NCBI GenBank assembly: GCA_031269685.1
Contig: JAISYU010000027.1
Location: 1 to 56,772 of the forward strand
DNA length: 56,772 nucleotides
Direction of reading: 5' to 3'
DNA from: Dysgonamonadaceae bacterium
Lineage (GTDB): Bacteria; Bacteroidota; Bacteroidia; Bacteroidales; Azobacteroidaceae
The position numbers and the translations under genes are program-made. Positions 18,057 to 25,987 of this stretch are shown one piece after another (position 1 is the first letter of the stretch; each line of letters opens with the position of its first letter). Under the pieces are notes generated by a model. The model did not search any database, was not told the DNA's origin, and saw nothing but the letters and a program-made list of their open reading frames with translations.

Positions 18057-19057
18057 CGGACGACTGCAAAATATCGGTATTGATGACTGTCTGTAATGGT
18101 GAGCGTTACTTACGGCAGGCGGTTGATTCGATTTTGTCGCAGACTTTCGGTGAATTTGAGTTTGTGATAATAAACGACGGATCGATTGATGCTACGGGGG
18201 AGATACTTGACGGCTACACCGACAATCGTATTCGGAGGGTTGATAATGATGGTAACAGGAAGTTGATTTACAGTTTGAACCGTGGGTTATCTTTGTGCAG
18301 GGGTAAATATGTAGCAAGGATGGATGCGGATGACATTGCGTTACCTGAGCGTCTTGATGAACAGTTCAGGTTCATGGAATCTCATCCTGATACAGGTATT
18401 TGCGGCTCGTATGTAAATTCTTTTTACGAGGAGACAGGGAAGACCAAACGCCTTGTTTTTCCTGTTGATGATAGGGGGATTCGTGCTTTTGCCTTTTTCC
18501 AGTCACCTTTTATTCATCCTTCGGTAATTTTACGCCGTGAAGTTATTACGGGACATAACTTATCTTATCCGAACTGTTACCGTGCTGAGGACTATGCTTT
18601 TTGGACTAATATGTTAAGATATACGAAGGGTGCGAACATCCCTCGGGTTTTGCTTAATTACCGCAAACATAGTGCAAGCGAGAGCACACTTGGTGAAACG
18701 CAGGAGGCAGAGATGAACGGGACGATAGGCAAAATTGAAGCGGATTACCTTGCCTTTTACGGATTTACTTTAAGCGATGACGAGGTGCCGGTTTATGCTC
18801 GCTTTGTTAACCGTTCCATTAGTTACAGTCCATCTGTGGATAACCAGAGGTCGGTTACATTAATCTTGCAGCGGTTATTGGAATATTTTACGAAGCAGGA
18901 TAAACTCTTAGGCAAGCGAGTGGAGCATTATTTGTCTGAGATTTGTTTCTACCGTTTCTTTATATCACAAAAGTTTCCTGTAACTTTATTCCTGTTGAGG
19001 CTGTATTTACAGGGAGGGTTGATATATTCGGGAAAGGTTTTACAAAATAAAATTTAG
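18053..19057 (+). CDS. Glycosyltransferase family 2
   Basis: A 334-residue GT-A enzyme. The N-terminus has SVLMTVCNGERYLRQAVDSI and VIINDGSIDATG, the nucleotide-binding part; the metal-binding DxD is in ARMDADDIALPERL. The C-terminal region has no membrane helix, so it is a soluble or peripheral transferase. It overlaps the preceding GT4 gene by an ATGA junction and lies three bases before the polymerase gene. Confidence 0.9.
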   Translation: MTDDCKISVLMTVCNGERYLRQAVDSILSQTFGEFEFVIINDGSIDATGEILDGYTDNRIRRVDNDGNRKLIYSLNRGLSLCRGKYVARMDADDIALPERLDEQFRFMESHPDTGICGSYVNSFYEETGKTKRLVFPVDDRGIRAFAFFQSPFIHPSVILRREVITGHNLSYPNCYRAEDYAFWTNMLRYTKGANIPRVLLNYRKHSASESTLGETQEAEMNGTIGKIEADYLAFYGFTLSDDEVPVYARFVNRSISYSPSVDNQRSVTLILQRLLEYFTKQDKLLGKRVEHYLSEICFYRFFISQKFPVTLFLLRLYLQGGLIYSGKVLQNKI

Positions 19058-19060
19058 ATT

Positions 19061-20338
19061 ATGAAATTTGCATTAAAGGTCATAGTAGTATTTCTGATAG
19101 TCTTCAATTTCAGGTTGCCCTATGTATATAATTCTGTATTATTGTCGATAATTTTGTCCACCATATATTATTGGAGGAAGGGGCGTTCGATACCTTTATA
19201 CAGTTTCCTGCAAAAGTATAACGGAGCCATTCTTATTGGAACCATACTGATGTTGTTGGTTTCGTTTTTCTTCATATATATTCATGCGTCGAGTGAATAT
19301 TTGTATTTGAAGCGTTACTGTCTTATATTGATGATGAATTTTGCTGCGATCTACGCTTTACCTTTATTAATTGGCGGGAAAGAAGATCATGCGTTGGAGG
19401 AAGTTATCAAGGTTATTGTTTACACTTTTGCCTTGCAGGGTTTGATTCACACTGCGGGTTACATATACACTCCTTTTGGCGAGTACATACTCAACACATT
19501 TAACCCGAACGTTGCGCACTTCATTTCGACCGGCGGCTCACAGATAGACAGGTTTCGTTGCTACGCCTTATGCGGCAGCATATTCTTTGAACTTCCTGCC
19601 GCCTACGGGGTAGCGTTTATCCTTTTCTTTCGTTTACATTTAATAGAGAATCAGAAATATATCACGGGCTGGATGAGTTATATCATCTTCACGTTAATGT
19701 TTTTGGGTGTCATGTTATCTGGTCGCACAGGTTTTGTAGGTATTGCCATCAGTTTGGCATATTACATGTACTTTTCGTGGAAGAAAATCAAAGTGCAGTT
19801 AGTAAATTTATGGAAGGCGATAAGAATGTATTTAGTCTTGTTGGTTGCATTTTACTTCTTGTTACCTCCTGACACTCGCAAGGGGTTTGAGCAGGATGTT
19901 TTTCCGTTTGCGTTTGAGTTTTACTATAATTACCGAGACAGGGGCAGACTTTCCACCGCCTCGACGGATAAACTTAACACTGCCATGTATTATTCTCTTG
20001 ACGAGGATACTATTTGGCTGGGGCACGGTGTTTTCTCCAACAACAGCAAGTATCCTCAATCGGACGCCGGCTACATTAATAACCTGGTTTATGGGGGTAT
20101 ACCTTTCTTTTTGTGTTTGATTATCTACCAGATGCTATATTTTTCGCGCCCTTTGTTTATGTCGAGCCAGGGCAGGTTAAGGCAGGACGAGATGGATTTA
20201 TATCTTTTCGCCTCTCTTTTGGTCTATATCTTTATCTTGAATTATAAATCGACCTCTTTGGGATCTATACACTGTGTTATGGCTATGTATCTCTTGATTG
20301 GGTCTTCTTATATAACACGCTATTACGCTAAAGAATAA
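19061..20338 (+). CDS. Wzy-like polysaccharide polymerase
   Basis: A 425-residue protein with about ten predicted membrane helices and a larger loop in the second half (DRGRLSTASTDKLNTAM, GHGVFSNNSKYPQSDAGYIN). The topology and the position among glycosyltransferases match the O-antigen/capsule polymerase (Wzy/O-antigen ligase-like) group, whose primary sequences are poorly conserved. It would join repeat units in the periplasm. A WaaL-like ligase is the alternative. The loop motif H-G-x-F-x-N followed by D-x-G-Y-I-N fits the Wzy pattern. Confidence 0.75.
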   Translation: MKFALKVIVVFLIVFNFRLPYVYNSVLLSIILSTIYYWRKGRSIPLYSFLQKYNGAILIGTILMLLVSFFFIYIHASSEYLYLKRYCLILMMNFAAIYALPLLIGGKEDHALEEVIKVIVYTFALQGLIHTAGYIYTPFGEYILNTFNPNVAHFISTGGSQIDRFRCYALCGSIFFELPAAYGVAFILFFRLHLIENQKYITGWMSYIIFTLMFLGVMLSGRTGFVGIAISLAYYMYFSWKKIKVQLVNLWKAIRMYLVLLVAFYFLLPPDTRKGFEQDVFPFAFEFYYNYRDRGRLSTASTDKLNTAMYYSLDEDTIWLGHGVFSNNSKYPQSDAGYINNLVYGGIPFFLCLIIYQMLYFSRPLFMSSQGRLRQDEMDLYLFASLLVYIFILNYKSTSLGSIHCVMAMYLLIGSSYITRYYAKE

Positions 20339-20347
20339 TGTTTTGCC

Positions 20348-21502
20348 ATGAAGATCGTATACTTGTTACCCGGCGGCTTATACAATCCCGGAGGTATGGA
20401 AAGGGTTACAACCCTTAAAGCCAACTACCTGTCGGACTGTTTGGGTCATGAAGTTTTTATCGTCACTACGGAGCAGATGGGCAGACCCGTGTTTTATTCT
20501 CTTTCGGGGAAGGTAACTCTTTGTAACCTCGACATTGGTATATACGAGCGCTTTGGGAAAGAGTCTTATGTGAGGAAAGTTATTTCCAGGCATTTCAAAA
20601 CAATAAGGTATCGCAGGCAATTAAAGAAACTTCTCTATGAAATACGTCCCGACATCACGGTATCCACTCTCGGACTTGACATTGGTTTTATCAACAGCCT
20701 TGATGATGGCAGTGTGAAGATAGGGGAATTGCATTTCCCCGGCAATTTCCGCACGTTGATGGCTGGCAAACTTTCCGACAGCCTCATACCTAACCTTGTA
20801 GCGAGGTTAAGGACCTGTGAATTGAAGCATAAATGCGGTTCTTTGGAGCGACTTGTAGTCTTGACCCGGGAAGAAAAGTCTTTTTGGCATCGGGATAATG
20901 TCGAGGTCATACCTAATCCGCTGACTTTCCACCCTCAATCCTGCGCGCACTTGGAATCCTGCAAGGCGCTTGCGGTAGGTCGTCTTGCGTACGAGAAAGG
21001 TTTTGACATCTTGGTAGATATATGGCAAAAAGTCACTGTAACTCATCCTGCGTGGGAGTTGCATATCTATGGCAGCGGCAATCAAAAGGAGGCTCTTTTG
21101 CGACAAATTACCGACAGCGGCATGAGTGATAATATCATTCTTCATGAACCTGTTACGGACATAGAAAATGTGTACCCCGCCTGTTCTATTTTTTTGTTTC
21201 CCTCGCGTTATCTTGAAGCCTTGCCGATGGTTATGCTTGAGGCTATGTCTTTTGGTTTGCCGGTTGTATCTTTCGACGCCCCGTGCGGACCGAAGGATCT
21301 CATTGACGATGGGAATAATGGTTTCCTGGTGCCTGCCGGTGATACGGATATGTTTGCCGATTGTGTTTGCCGCCTTATTGAATCTCAGGTTTTGCGAAAT
21401 TCTTTTGGGCGGGCTGCAAAAATTTCTTCGATGGAGTATAATATGGAAAGCATTATGGAAAAATGGAAAAATCTCTTTCGGGAATTGGTAGATAAGAGTT
21501 AG
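20348..21502 (+). CDS. Glycosyltransferase family 4
   Basis: A 384-residue GT-B enzyme. It opens with YLLPGGLYNPGGMERVTT, a typical acceptor-side loop, and has AVGRLAYEKGFDILVDIW and the donor-binding segment RYLEALPMVMLEAMSFGLP followed by DAPCGPKDLI, a form often seen in HexNAc or galactosyl transferases. It is cytoplasmic and assembles the repeat unit. It lies 9 bases after the polymerase and 39 bases before the next transferase. Confidence 0.88.
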   Translation: MKIVYLLPGGLYNPGGMERVTTLKANYLSDCLGHEVFIVTTEQMGRPVFYSLSGKVTLCNLDIGIYERFGKESYVRKVISRHFKTIRYRRQLKKLLYEIRPDITVSTLGLDIGFINSLDDGSVKIGELHFPGNFRTLMAGKLSDSLIPNLVARLRTCELKHKCGSLERLVVLTREEKSFWHRDNVEVIPNPLTFHPQSCAHLESCKALAVGRLAYEKGFDILVDIWQKVTVTHPAWELHIYGSGNQKEALLRQITDSGMSDNIILHEPVTDIENVYPACSIFLFPSRYLEALPMVMLEAMSFGLPVVSFDAPCGPKDLIDDGNNGFLVPAGDTDMFADCVCRLIESQVLRNSFGRAAKISSMEYNMESIMEKWKNLFRELVDKS

Positions 21503-21541
21503 GATTTTTTCGGCTGTTAATAATAAATTATTTTTGGTTAT

Positions 21542-22642
21542 ATGAAAACTATAGTAGTATCCGGCATTAATATTTTCCGCGGTGGAACCCTTAAAATCAT
21601 GCAGGAATGTATTGCCGCTCTTTCGGGATATGTTGGCGACGGCGGCAATATTATTGCGCTTGTCCACGATGAAAATCTTTTTTTGAAGTATGATAACGTA
21701 CGCTACGTTGCCTTTCCGAAGTCCCGCCGGTCATGGTTTATCAGGCTTTATTACGAATACATCGGCTTTAGGAGACTTTCCAAAAACTTGAAGCCGTATT
21801 TATGGTTATCCATGCACGATACGACGCCCAACGTTGTTGCTTGCAGGCGTGCCGTTTATTGCCACAATCCCTTCCCGTTTTACCGCCCCGGCATCCGTAA
21901 TATTTTCCTGCAACCCGGCATCGCTATGCTTTGCCTGTTTTCGTATTTTATTTACAGGATTAACATCCGCAGGAACGACTTTGTAATTGTTCAGCAGGAG
22001 TGGTTAAGGCACGAGTTTCGCGGGCTTTTCGGCATCGACAACATTATTGTTTCGCCGCCTGGCGGGATAAAAAATTCCGTTGTGAAAGAAAATACGGCGA
22101 CTGTTGTCAGGGATAACGCGAATGTTTTGTTTTTCTATCCTTCGACGCCTATGATCCACAAGAATATGGAGGCTGTTTGCGAGGCTGCTTTTCGATTAAC
22201 CCGCGCGGGCGTTAAGGGTTTTGAAGTTGCTTTCACGTTTGACGGGACGGAGAATCGTTATGCGAAGCACATCTTTGAAAAATACCATGACCTTGCGCCT
22301 GTTCGTTTTATAGGCGCTTTAAGCCGCGACGGGATGAACGAATGGTACGCCAAATGCGACTCTGTTATCTTCCCCTCTAAGGTAGAAACATGGGGTTTGC
22401 CGGTGTCTGAGGCTAAGGAGTTTGGCAAACCGGTCATTGTTGCGGATCTTCCTTATGCCCGCGAGACTGTTGGTGATTACGGCATGGTAAAATTCTTCGA
22501 CCCTGATGAACCTGACGAACTTGCCATGGTGATGCGTCAGTTTATCAGCGGCAAATTCACGTACGACCCTGTTTCTGCGGTTGAATACGGTCAACCTTTT
22601 GCCGGCAGTTGGGAGGAACTTTTTAACATCATTTTAAAATAG
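21542..22642 (+). CDS. Glycosyltransferase (GT-B, GT1/GT4-like)
   Basis: A 366-residue enzyme. The N-terminus (VVSGINIFRGGTLKIMQECI) matches a group of capsule glycosyltransferases that lack the usual GGAE loop. The C-terminal half has FFYPSTPMIHKNMEAVCEAA, the donor segment SKVETWGLPVSEAKEFGKPV and a closing helix. The substrate cannot be told from sequence. The next gene begins three bases downstream. Confidence 0.82.
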   Translation: MKTIVVSGINIFRGGTLKIMQECIAALSGYVGDGGNIIALVHDENLFLKYDNVRYVAFPKSRRSWFIRLYYEYIGFRRLSKNLKPYLWLSMHDTTPNVVACRRAVYCHNPFPFYRPGIRNIFLQPGIAMLCLFSYFIYRINIRRNDFVIVQQEWLRHEFRGLFGIDNIIVSPPGGIKNSVVKENTATVVRDNANVLFFYPSTPMIHKNMEAVCEAAFRLTRAGVKGFEVAFTFDGTENRYAKHIFEKYHDLAPVRFIGALSRDGMNEWYAKCDSVIFPSKVETWGLPVSEAKEFGKPVIVADLPYARETVGDYGMVKFFDPDEPDELAMVMRQFISGKFTYDPVSAVEYGQPFAGSWEELFNIILK

Positions 22643-22645
22643 ACT

Positions 22646-23497
22646 ATGGTCAAGCAGGCAATTTTGATTACCGCGTATCAAAATATCGAGCAGATATTGG
22701 AAATTATCTCTTTCTTTGATGAACGCTTCGAGTTCTACGTACATATCGACAGGCGCCGCGATCTTGATACTGAACGTCTTGAAAATCTTCCTAACGTTCA
22801 TCTTTCCCGCGCCTGCGTTGTGCATTGGGGCAGCCTCAACCATCTAAATGCGATTCTGCTTCTTGCAAAAACGGCTGTTTCCGACCCTGATATATATTAT
22901 TTGCACCTTATCACCGCCCAGGATTTCCCTTGCAAGCCTTTGAGTTACTTCTTCGATGGCTTTGATTCCACAAAAGATTACATCCGCCGCAAGCCTATGC
23001 CTTGTGAGGGATGGGAAGATAACGGCGGCTTTGATCGTTTGGATTATTACAATCCTTATGACATCTTTGACGCGAAAAAAACGGGCAAACTGATAAACGT
23101 TATAGTCAAGTTGCAGAAAATACTGCGTATTAAGAGGCGATATCCCGCCGGTTTCCCGAAACTTTACGCCGGCGGTTCGTATTGGAGCCTCAGACGCGAG
23201 GCAATTCTTTATATACTTGATTATACGGAGAGAAACCCCTTGCATTTCGCCCGCATGAAACATACTTTCTGCCCCGAAGAGTTTTATATCCAGTCTGTAC
23301 TGATGACTGCTCCTTTCGCCGGCAGGTTAGTTAATGAGCATCTCAGGTATATCGACTGGAGCACCGGTCGGGGTGGTTATCCGGCCTTTCTTGACGAGAC
23401 CGATTTCGCGTCAATAGTTGCCTCCGACTGCCTTTTCGCCCGCAAGTTCGACCTTGAAACGCAGAACATCCTTCACAAATATCTTTTAAGCAAATAA
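22646..23497 (+). CDS. GT14 (core-2/I-branching type) glycosyltransferase
   Basis: A 283-residue protein of the Branch family, which in animals makes beta-1,6-GlcNAc branches and in bacteria acts in some capsule loci. Recognised by ILITAYQNIEQILEIISFFD, FYVHIDRRRD, YLHLITAQDFPCKPL, GGSYWSLRREAILYI and FCPEEFYIQSVL. It lacks the N-terminal membrane anchor of the animal enzymes. It may add a branching sugar to the polymer (inference). It lies between a GT-B gene and licD, each three bases away. Confidence 0.88.
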   Translation: MVKQAILITAYQNIEQILEIISFFDERFEFYVHIDRRRDLDTERLENLPNVHLSRACVVHWGSLNHLNAILLLAKTAVSDPDIYYLHLITAQDFPCKPLSYFFDGFDSTKDYIRRKPMPCEGWEDNGGFDRLDYYNPYDIFDAKKTGKLINVIVKLQKILRIKRRYPAGFPKLYAGGSYWSLRREAILYILDYTERNPLHFARMKHTFCPEEFYIQSVLMTAPFAGRLVNEHLRYIDWSTGRGGYPAFLDETDFASIVASDCLFARKFDLETQNILHKYLLSK

Positions 23498-23500
23498 TAT

Positions 23501-24295
23501 ATGGAAGATTTCTCGAAATATAATCCGGAAAACTCGGAACTTCGGGCAGCGCAGATGAAGATGTTGAACATACTCTTGGAAATGGACGCGATATGCCGCC
23601 GTAATAACATTCAATACTGGCTCGCATCGGGCACACTTTTGGGCGCACGCCGTCACGGCGGGTTTATCCCTTGGGACGACGACCTGGATGTAGAGGTACG
23701 CCAATCGGATCTTGGCAGGCTTTTGCGGGCATTGGAAAAGGAGTTGCCTGCTGATTTGAAATTGCAGACGAAGAAGACTGACCCTAACTATTGGTATTAT
23801 TTCCCTAAGATAAGGGACACACGCACCGAGATATACGAGCCTGAGACCGCTAAATATAACTTCCTGTATCGCGGAATCTTCATTGACATCTTCCCTGTGG
23901 AGCCTTTTTTCTCGCGCTTTATAAAGATCCGCTTGGACGGTATACTTGTACGCACGGCACGCCGCCGCTTCGCCCCGAATAATTTACAGAAATTGGTCAA
24001 TTATATGATGTTACCCTTCTATCCTTTGGCAAAGATCTTTATTGCTTTAACCAGATTCGCCTTTCATTTCCTTCCGAAGACGAAATATACCGACACACCC
24101 GGCAAGGAAACGCACGACACCCGCTTATCGCAGCATTTATTCCCGTTGACAACGATCACCTTCGAGGGCTATACCTTCCCCGCCCCTCACGATGTAGACG
24201 GCTACTTGTCAGGCATATACGGCGAGGACTTTATGACGCCTCCGCCCTTAGAAAAACGCACTCCGAGCCACTATTCTTCGATTGCCGACTCATAA
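23501..24295 (+). CDS. LicD-family phosphotransferase
   Basis: A 264-residue member of the LicD (nucleotidyltransferase-fold) family, which moves phosphocholine or another phosphorylated group from a CDP donor onto surface glycans. Key parts: YWLASGTLLGARRHGGFIPW and the metal-binding DDDLDVE (Asp59, Asp60, Asp61, Asp63), then YNFLYRGIFIDIFPVEP. The donor is unknown; no licABC genes for choline uptake are in the window. It ends the polysaccharide locus. Its last codons and stop fall inside the first unit of the 21-bp array that follows. Confidence 0.88.
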   Translation: MEDFSKYNPENSELRAAQMKMLNILLEMDAICRRNNIQYWLASGTLLGARRHGGFIPWDDDLDVEVRQSDLGRLLRALEKELPADLKLQTKKTDPNYWYYFPKIRDTRTEIYEPETAKYNFLYRGIFIDIFPVEPFFSRFIKIRLDGILVRTARRRFAPNNLQKLVNYMMLPFYPLAKIFIALTRFAFHFLPKTKYTDTPGKETHDTRLSQHLFPLTTITFEGYTFPAPHDVDGYLSGIYGEDFMTPPPLEKRTPSHYSSIADS

Positions 24296-24645
24296 AATTA
24301 GCCCGCCACCTCCTAAAATTAGCCCGCCATCTCGCGAAATTACCCCGCCATCTCGCCAATTATAACAACCCGCAGGGTTGAATATAAATAACCCCCAATG
24401 AAGCGCAGCGATTGGGGGTTAATTGAGCCCGCTACCTCCTAAGATTAGACCGCCATCTCATAAAATTAGACAGACATCTCGTGAAATTAGCCCGCCATCT
24501 CATAAAATTAGACTAACATCTCCTAAAATTAGCCCGCCACCTCCTAAAATTAGCCCGCCATCTCATAAGATTAGACAGACAACTCGTGAAATTAGACTGC
24601 CCACTCGCTAATTTCCACCGCCGTCTCGCTAATTTCCACCGTATT
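24289..24645 (+). repeat. 21-bp tandem array A
   Basis: Thirteen recognisable 21-base units. The consensus opens CTCNTAAAATTAGNNNGCCA; N after CTC is C, A or G, and the six bases after TTAG switch between CCCGCC, ACAGAC, ACTAAC and ACCGCC. Units 24289-24351 and 24436-24645 flank an 84-base block with two hairpins; 84 is exactly four units, so register is kept. In the last two units the core reads GCTAATTT, the reverse complement of AAATTAGC. The first unit holds the licD stop codon. No unique spacers, so it is not CRISPR. Confidence 0.9.
24367..24420. repeat. Double-hairpin element inside array A
   Basis: AACCC/GGGTT (24367-24379, two-base loop) is followed by AACCCCCAAT at 24390-24399 and its exact complement ATTGGGGGTT at 24411-24420 around an 11-base loop. 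It resembles a REP-like palindromic element set into the 21-bp array. It would also serve as a terminator for the polysaccharide locus, though no T-run follows. Confidence 0.75.
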
Positions 24646-24649
24646 CTTC

Positions 24650-24694
24650 CTTAATGTCATTAAAGCCTTTAAAGCCTTTAAAGTCCTTAAACAA
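24650..24694 (+). repeat. 9-bp tandem repeat, second copy
   Basis: Five 9-base units of the NTTAAAGNC type, the last degenerate. It is the same family as 1203-1247 and lies 50 bases before the queA promoter. Confidence 0.75.
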
Positions 24695-24745
24695 AAAAGC
24701 AACAAACTCCTTAATCATTTAGCCGTAACTCTGGATTATTTTACC

Positions 24746-24753
24746 TAACTTTG
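24746..24753 (+). promoter_or_regulatory. -7 box TAACTTTG for queA
   Basis: Matches TAnnTTTG and ends 22 bases before the queA ATG. An ATG at 24765 between them runs into a stop after four codons. Confidence 0.7.
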
Positions 24754-24775
24754 CGAAAAAATAAATGAACTCTCG

Positions 24776-25987
24776 ATGACCGGCAGTAATATCCCGCAAA
24801 ATATTTCCGTAGACGAAATAAAATACACATTACCCAACGAAAAAATCGCGAAATTCCCCCTCGAACAGCGCGATGCCTCTAAAATTCTCATCTGGAGGGA
24901 CGGAAATATAACCGAAAGCGCGTTCAAAAATCTCGCACAATTCATTCCTGACCGCGCAATGATGGTCTTCAACAATACCAAAGTCATCTATGCACGCATT
25001 ATCTTCCAAAAAACAAGCGGCGCAAAGGTAGAAATCTTCTGCCTCGAGCCATATACCCCCGCAGACTACGAACAATCGTTCGCACAGACCAAATCCTGCA
25101 CGTGGAGATGCCTTGTCGGCAACGCCAAACGATGGAAAAACGGCGAACTCTCAATAAATTTTGCCGAAGGGAAAGTACTTACCGCCGAACGGATTACCGA
25201 TGACAATGGAACGTCGGTAATTAATTTCAAATGGAACGATAATAACCTCACATTCGCCGATGTTATCGAAAAATGCGGGGAATTACCCATCCCACCCTAC
25301 CTTAATCGCCGCGCGGAGGAGCGCGACCGCACAACATACCAGACCGTTTACTCAACCGTCAACGGTTCTGTCGCCGCACCGACTGCCGGTCTGCACTTTA
25401 CAAAGGAAATTTTTCATGAACTGATGCGCGTCGCGACAATAGAGGAGGTAACTTTACATGTAGGGGCGGGAACTTTCAAACCCGTCAAAAGCAATACCCT
25501 CGCAGGGCACGAAATGCACAGCGAATGGTTCGCCGTGAACCGTGAAACCATCGAAAATATCCTAAAACACAAAGGAAAAACAGTCGCAGTCGGCACAACT
25601 TCCGTCCGCACTTTGGAAAGTTTATATTATATCGGGCTATATTTGAAAGAAAACCCCAATGCTGCACCCGAAGGATTGTCCGTCGGTCAGTGGACGCCAT
25701 ATTCCGCACCCGAAATCCCGCCCGATGACGCAATACAGACCATCATAGAATATTTATACCGTAATAATTTACAAAAACTCGTCGCAAAAACCGGAATAAT
25801 GATCGCTCCCGGCTACAAATTCAGGATAGTGGACGCAATAATCACCAATTTCCATCAACCCGAGAGCACTCTTTTACTCTTAGTCTCGGCTTTTACCGGC
25901 GGACGCTGGCGAAATATATACGATTACGCGCTTTCCAACGGCTTCCGCTTCCTGAGTTACGGAGATAGTTCGCTGTTAATCAGATAA
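24776..25987 (+). CDS. queA: tRNA preQ1(34) S-adenosylmethionine ribosyltransferase-isomerase
   Basis: A 403-residue cytoplasmic enzyme that transfers and rearranges the ribose of S-adenosylmethionine onto preQ1 in tRNA, giving epoxyqueuosine. Family marks: LPNEKIAKFPLEQRDASKIL at the N-terminus, MVFNNTKVIYAR, GSVAAPTAGLHFT and VGTTSVRTLESL. QueH, which does the next step, is encoded 1.8 kb away at 27831, with nadB between them on the other strand. The gene ends 12 bases inside the 3' end of nadB. Confidence 0.95.
   Translation: MTGSNIPQNISVDEIKYTLPNEKIAKFPLEQRDASKILIWRDGNITESAFKNLAQFIPDRAMMVFNNTKVIYARIIFQKTSGAKVEIFCLEPYTPADYEQSFAQTKSCTWRCLVGNAKRWKNGELSINFAEGKVLTAERITDDNGTSVINFKWNDNNLTFADVIEKCGELPIPPYLNRRAEERDRTTYQTVYSTVNGSVAAPTAGLHFTKEIFHELMRVATIEEVTLHVGAGTFKPVKSNTLAGHEMHSEWFAVNRETIENILKHKGKTVAVGTTSVRTLESLYYIGLYLKENPNAAPEGLSVGQWTPYSAPEIPPDDAIQTIIEYLYRNNLQKLVAKTGIMIAPGYKFRIVDAIITNFHQPESTLLLLVSAFTGGRWRNIYDYALSNGFRFLSYGDSSLLIR

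Noticed and set aside
20807-21667. 286-codon minus-strand frame across two glycosyltransferase genes
   Set aside because: It is antisense to clear GT4 and GT-B genes, has no recognisable domain and no promoter box.
24289-24645. Possible CRISPR array
   Set aside because: Units are contiguous 21-mers with no unique spacers and no cas genes; the same holds for the other three arrays.
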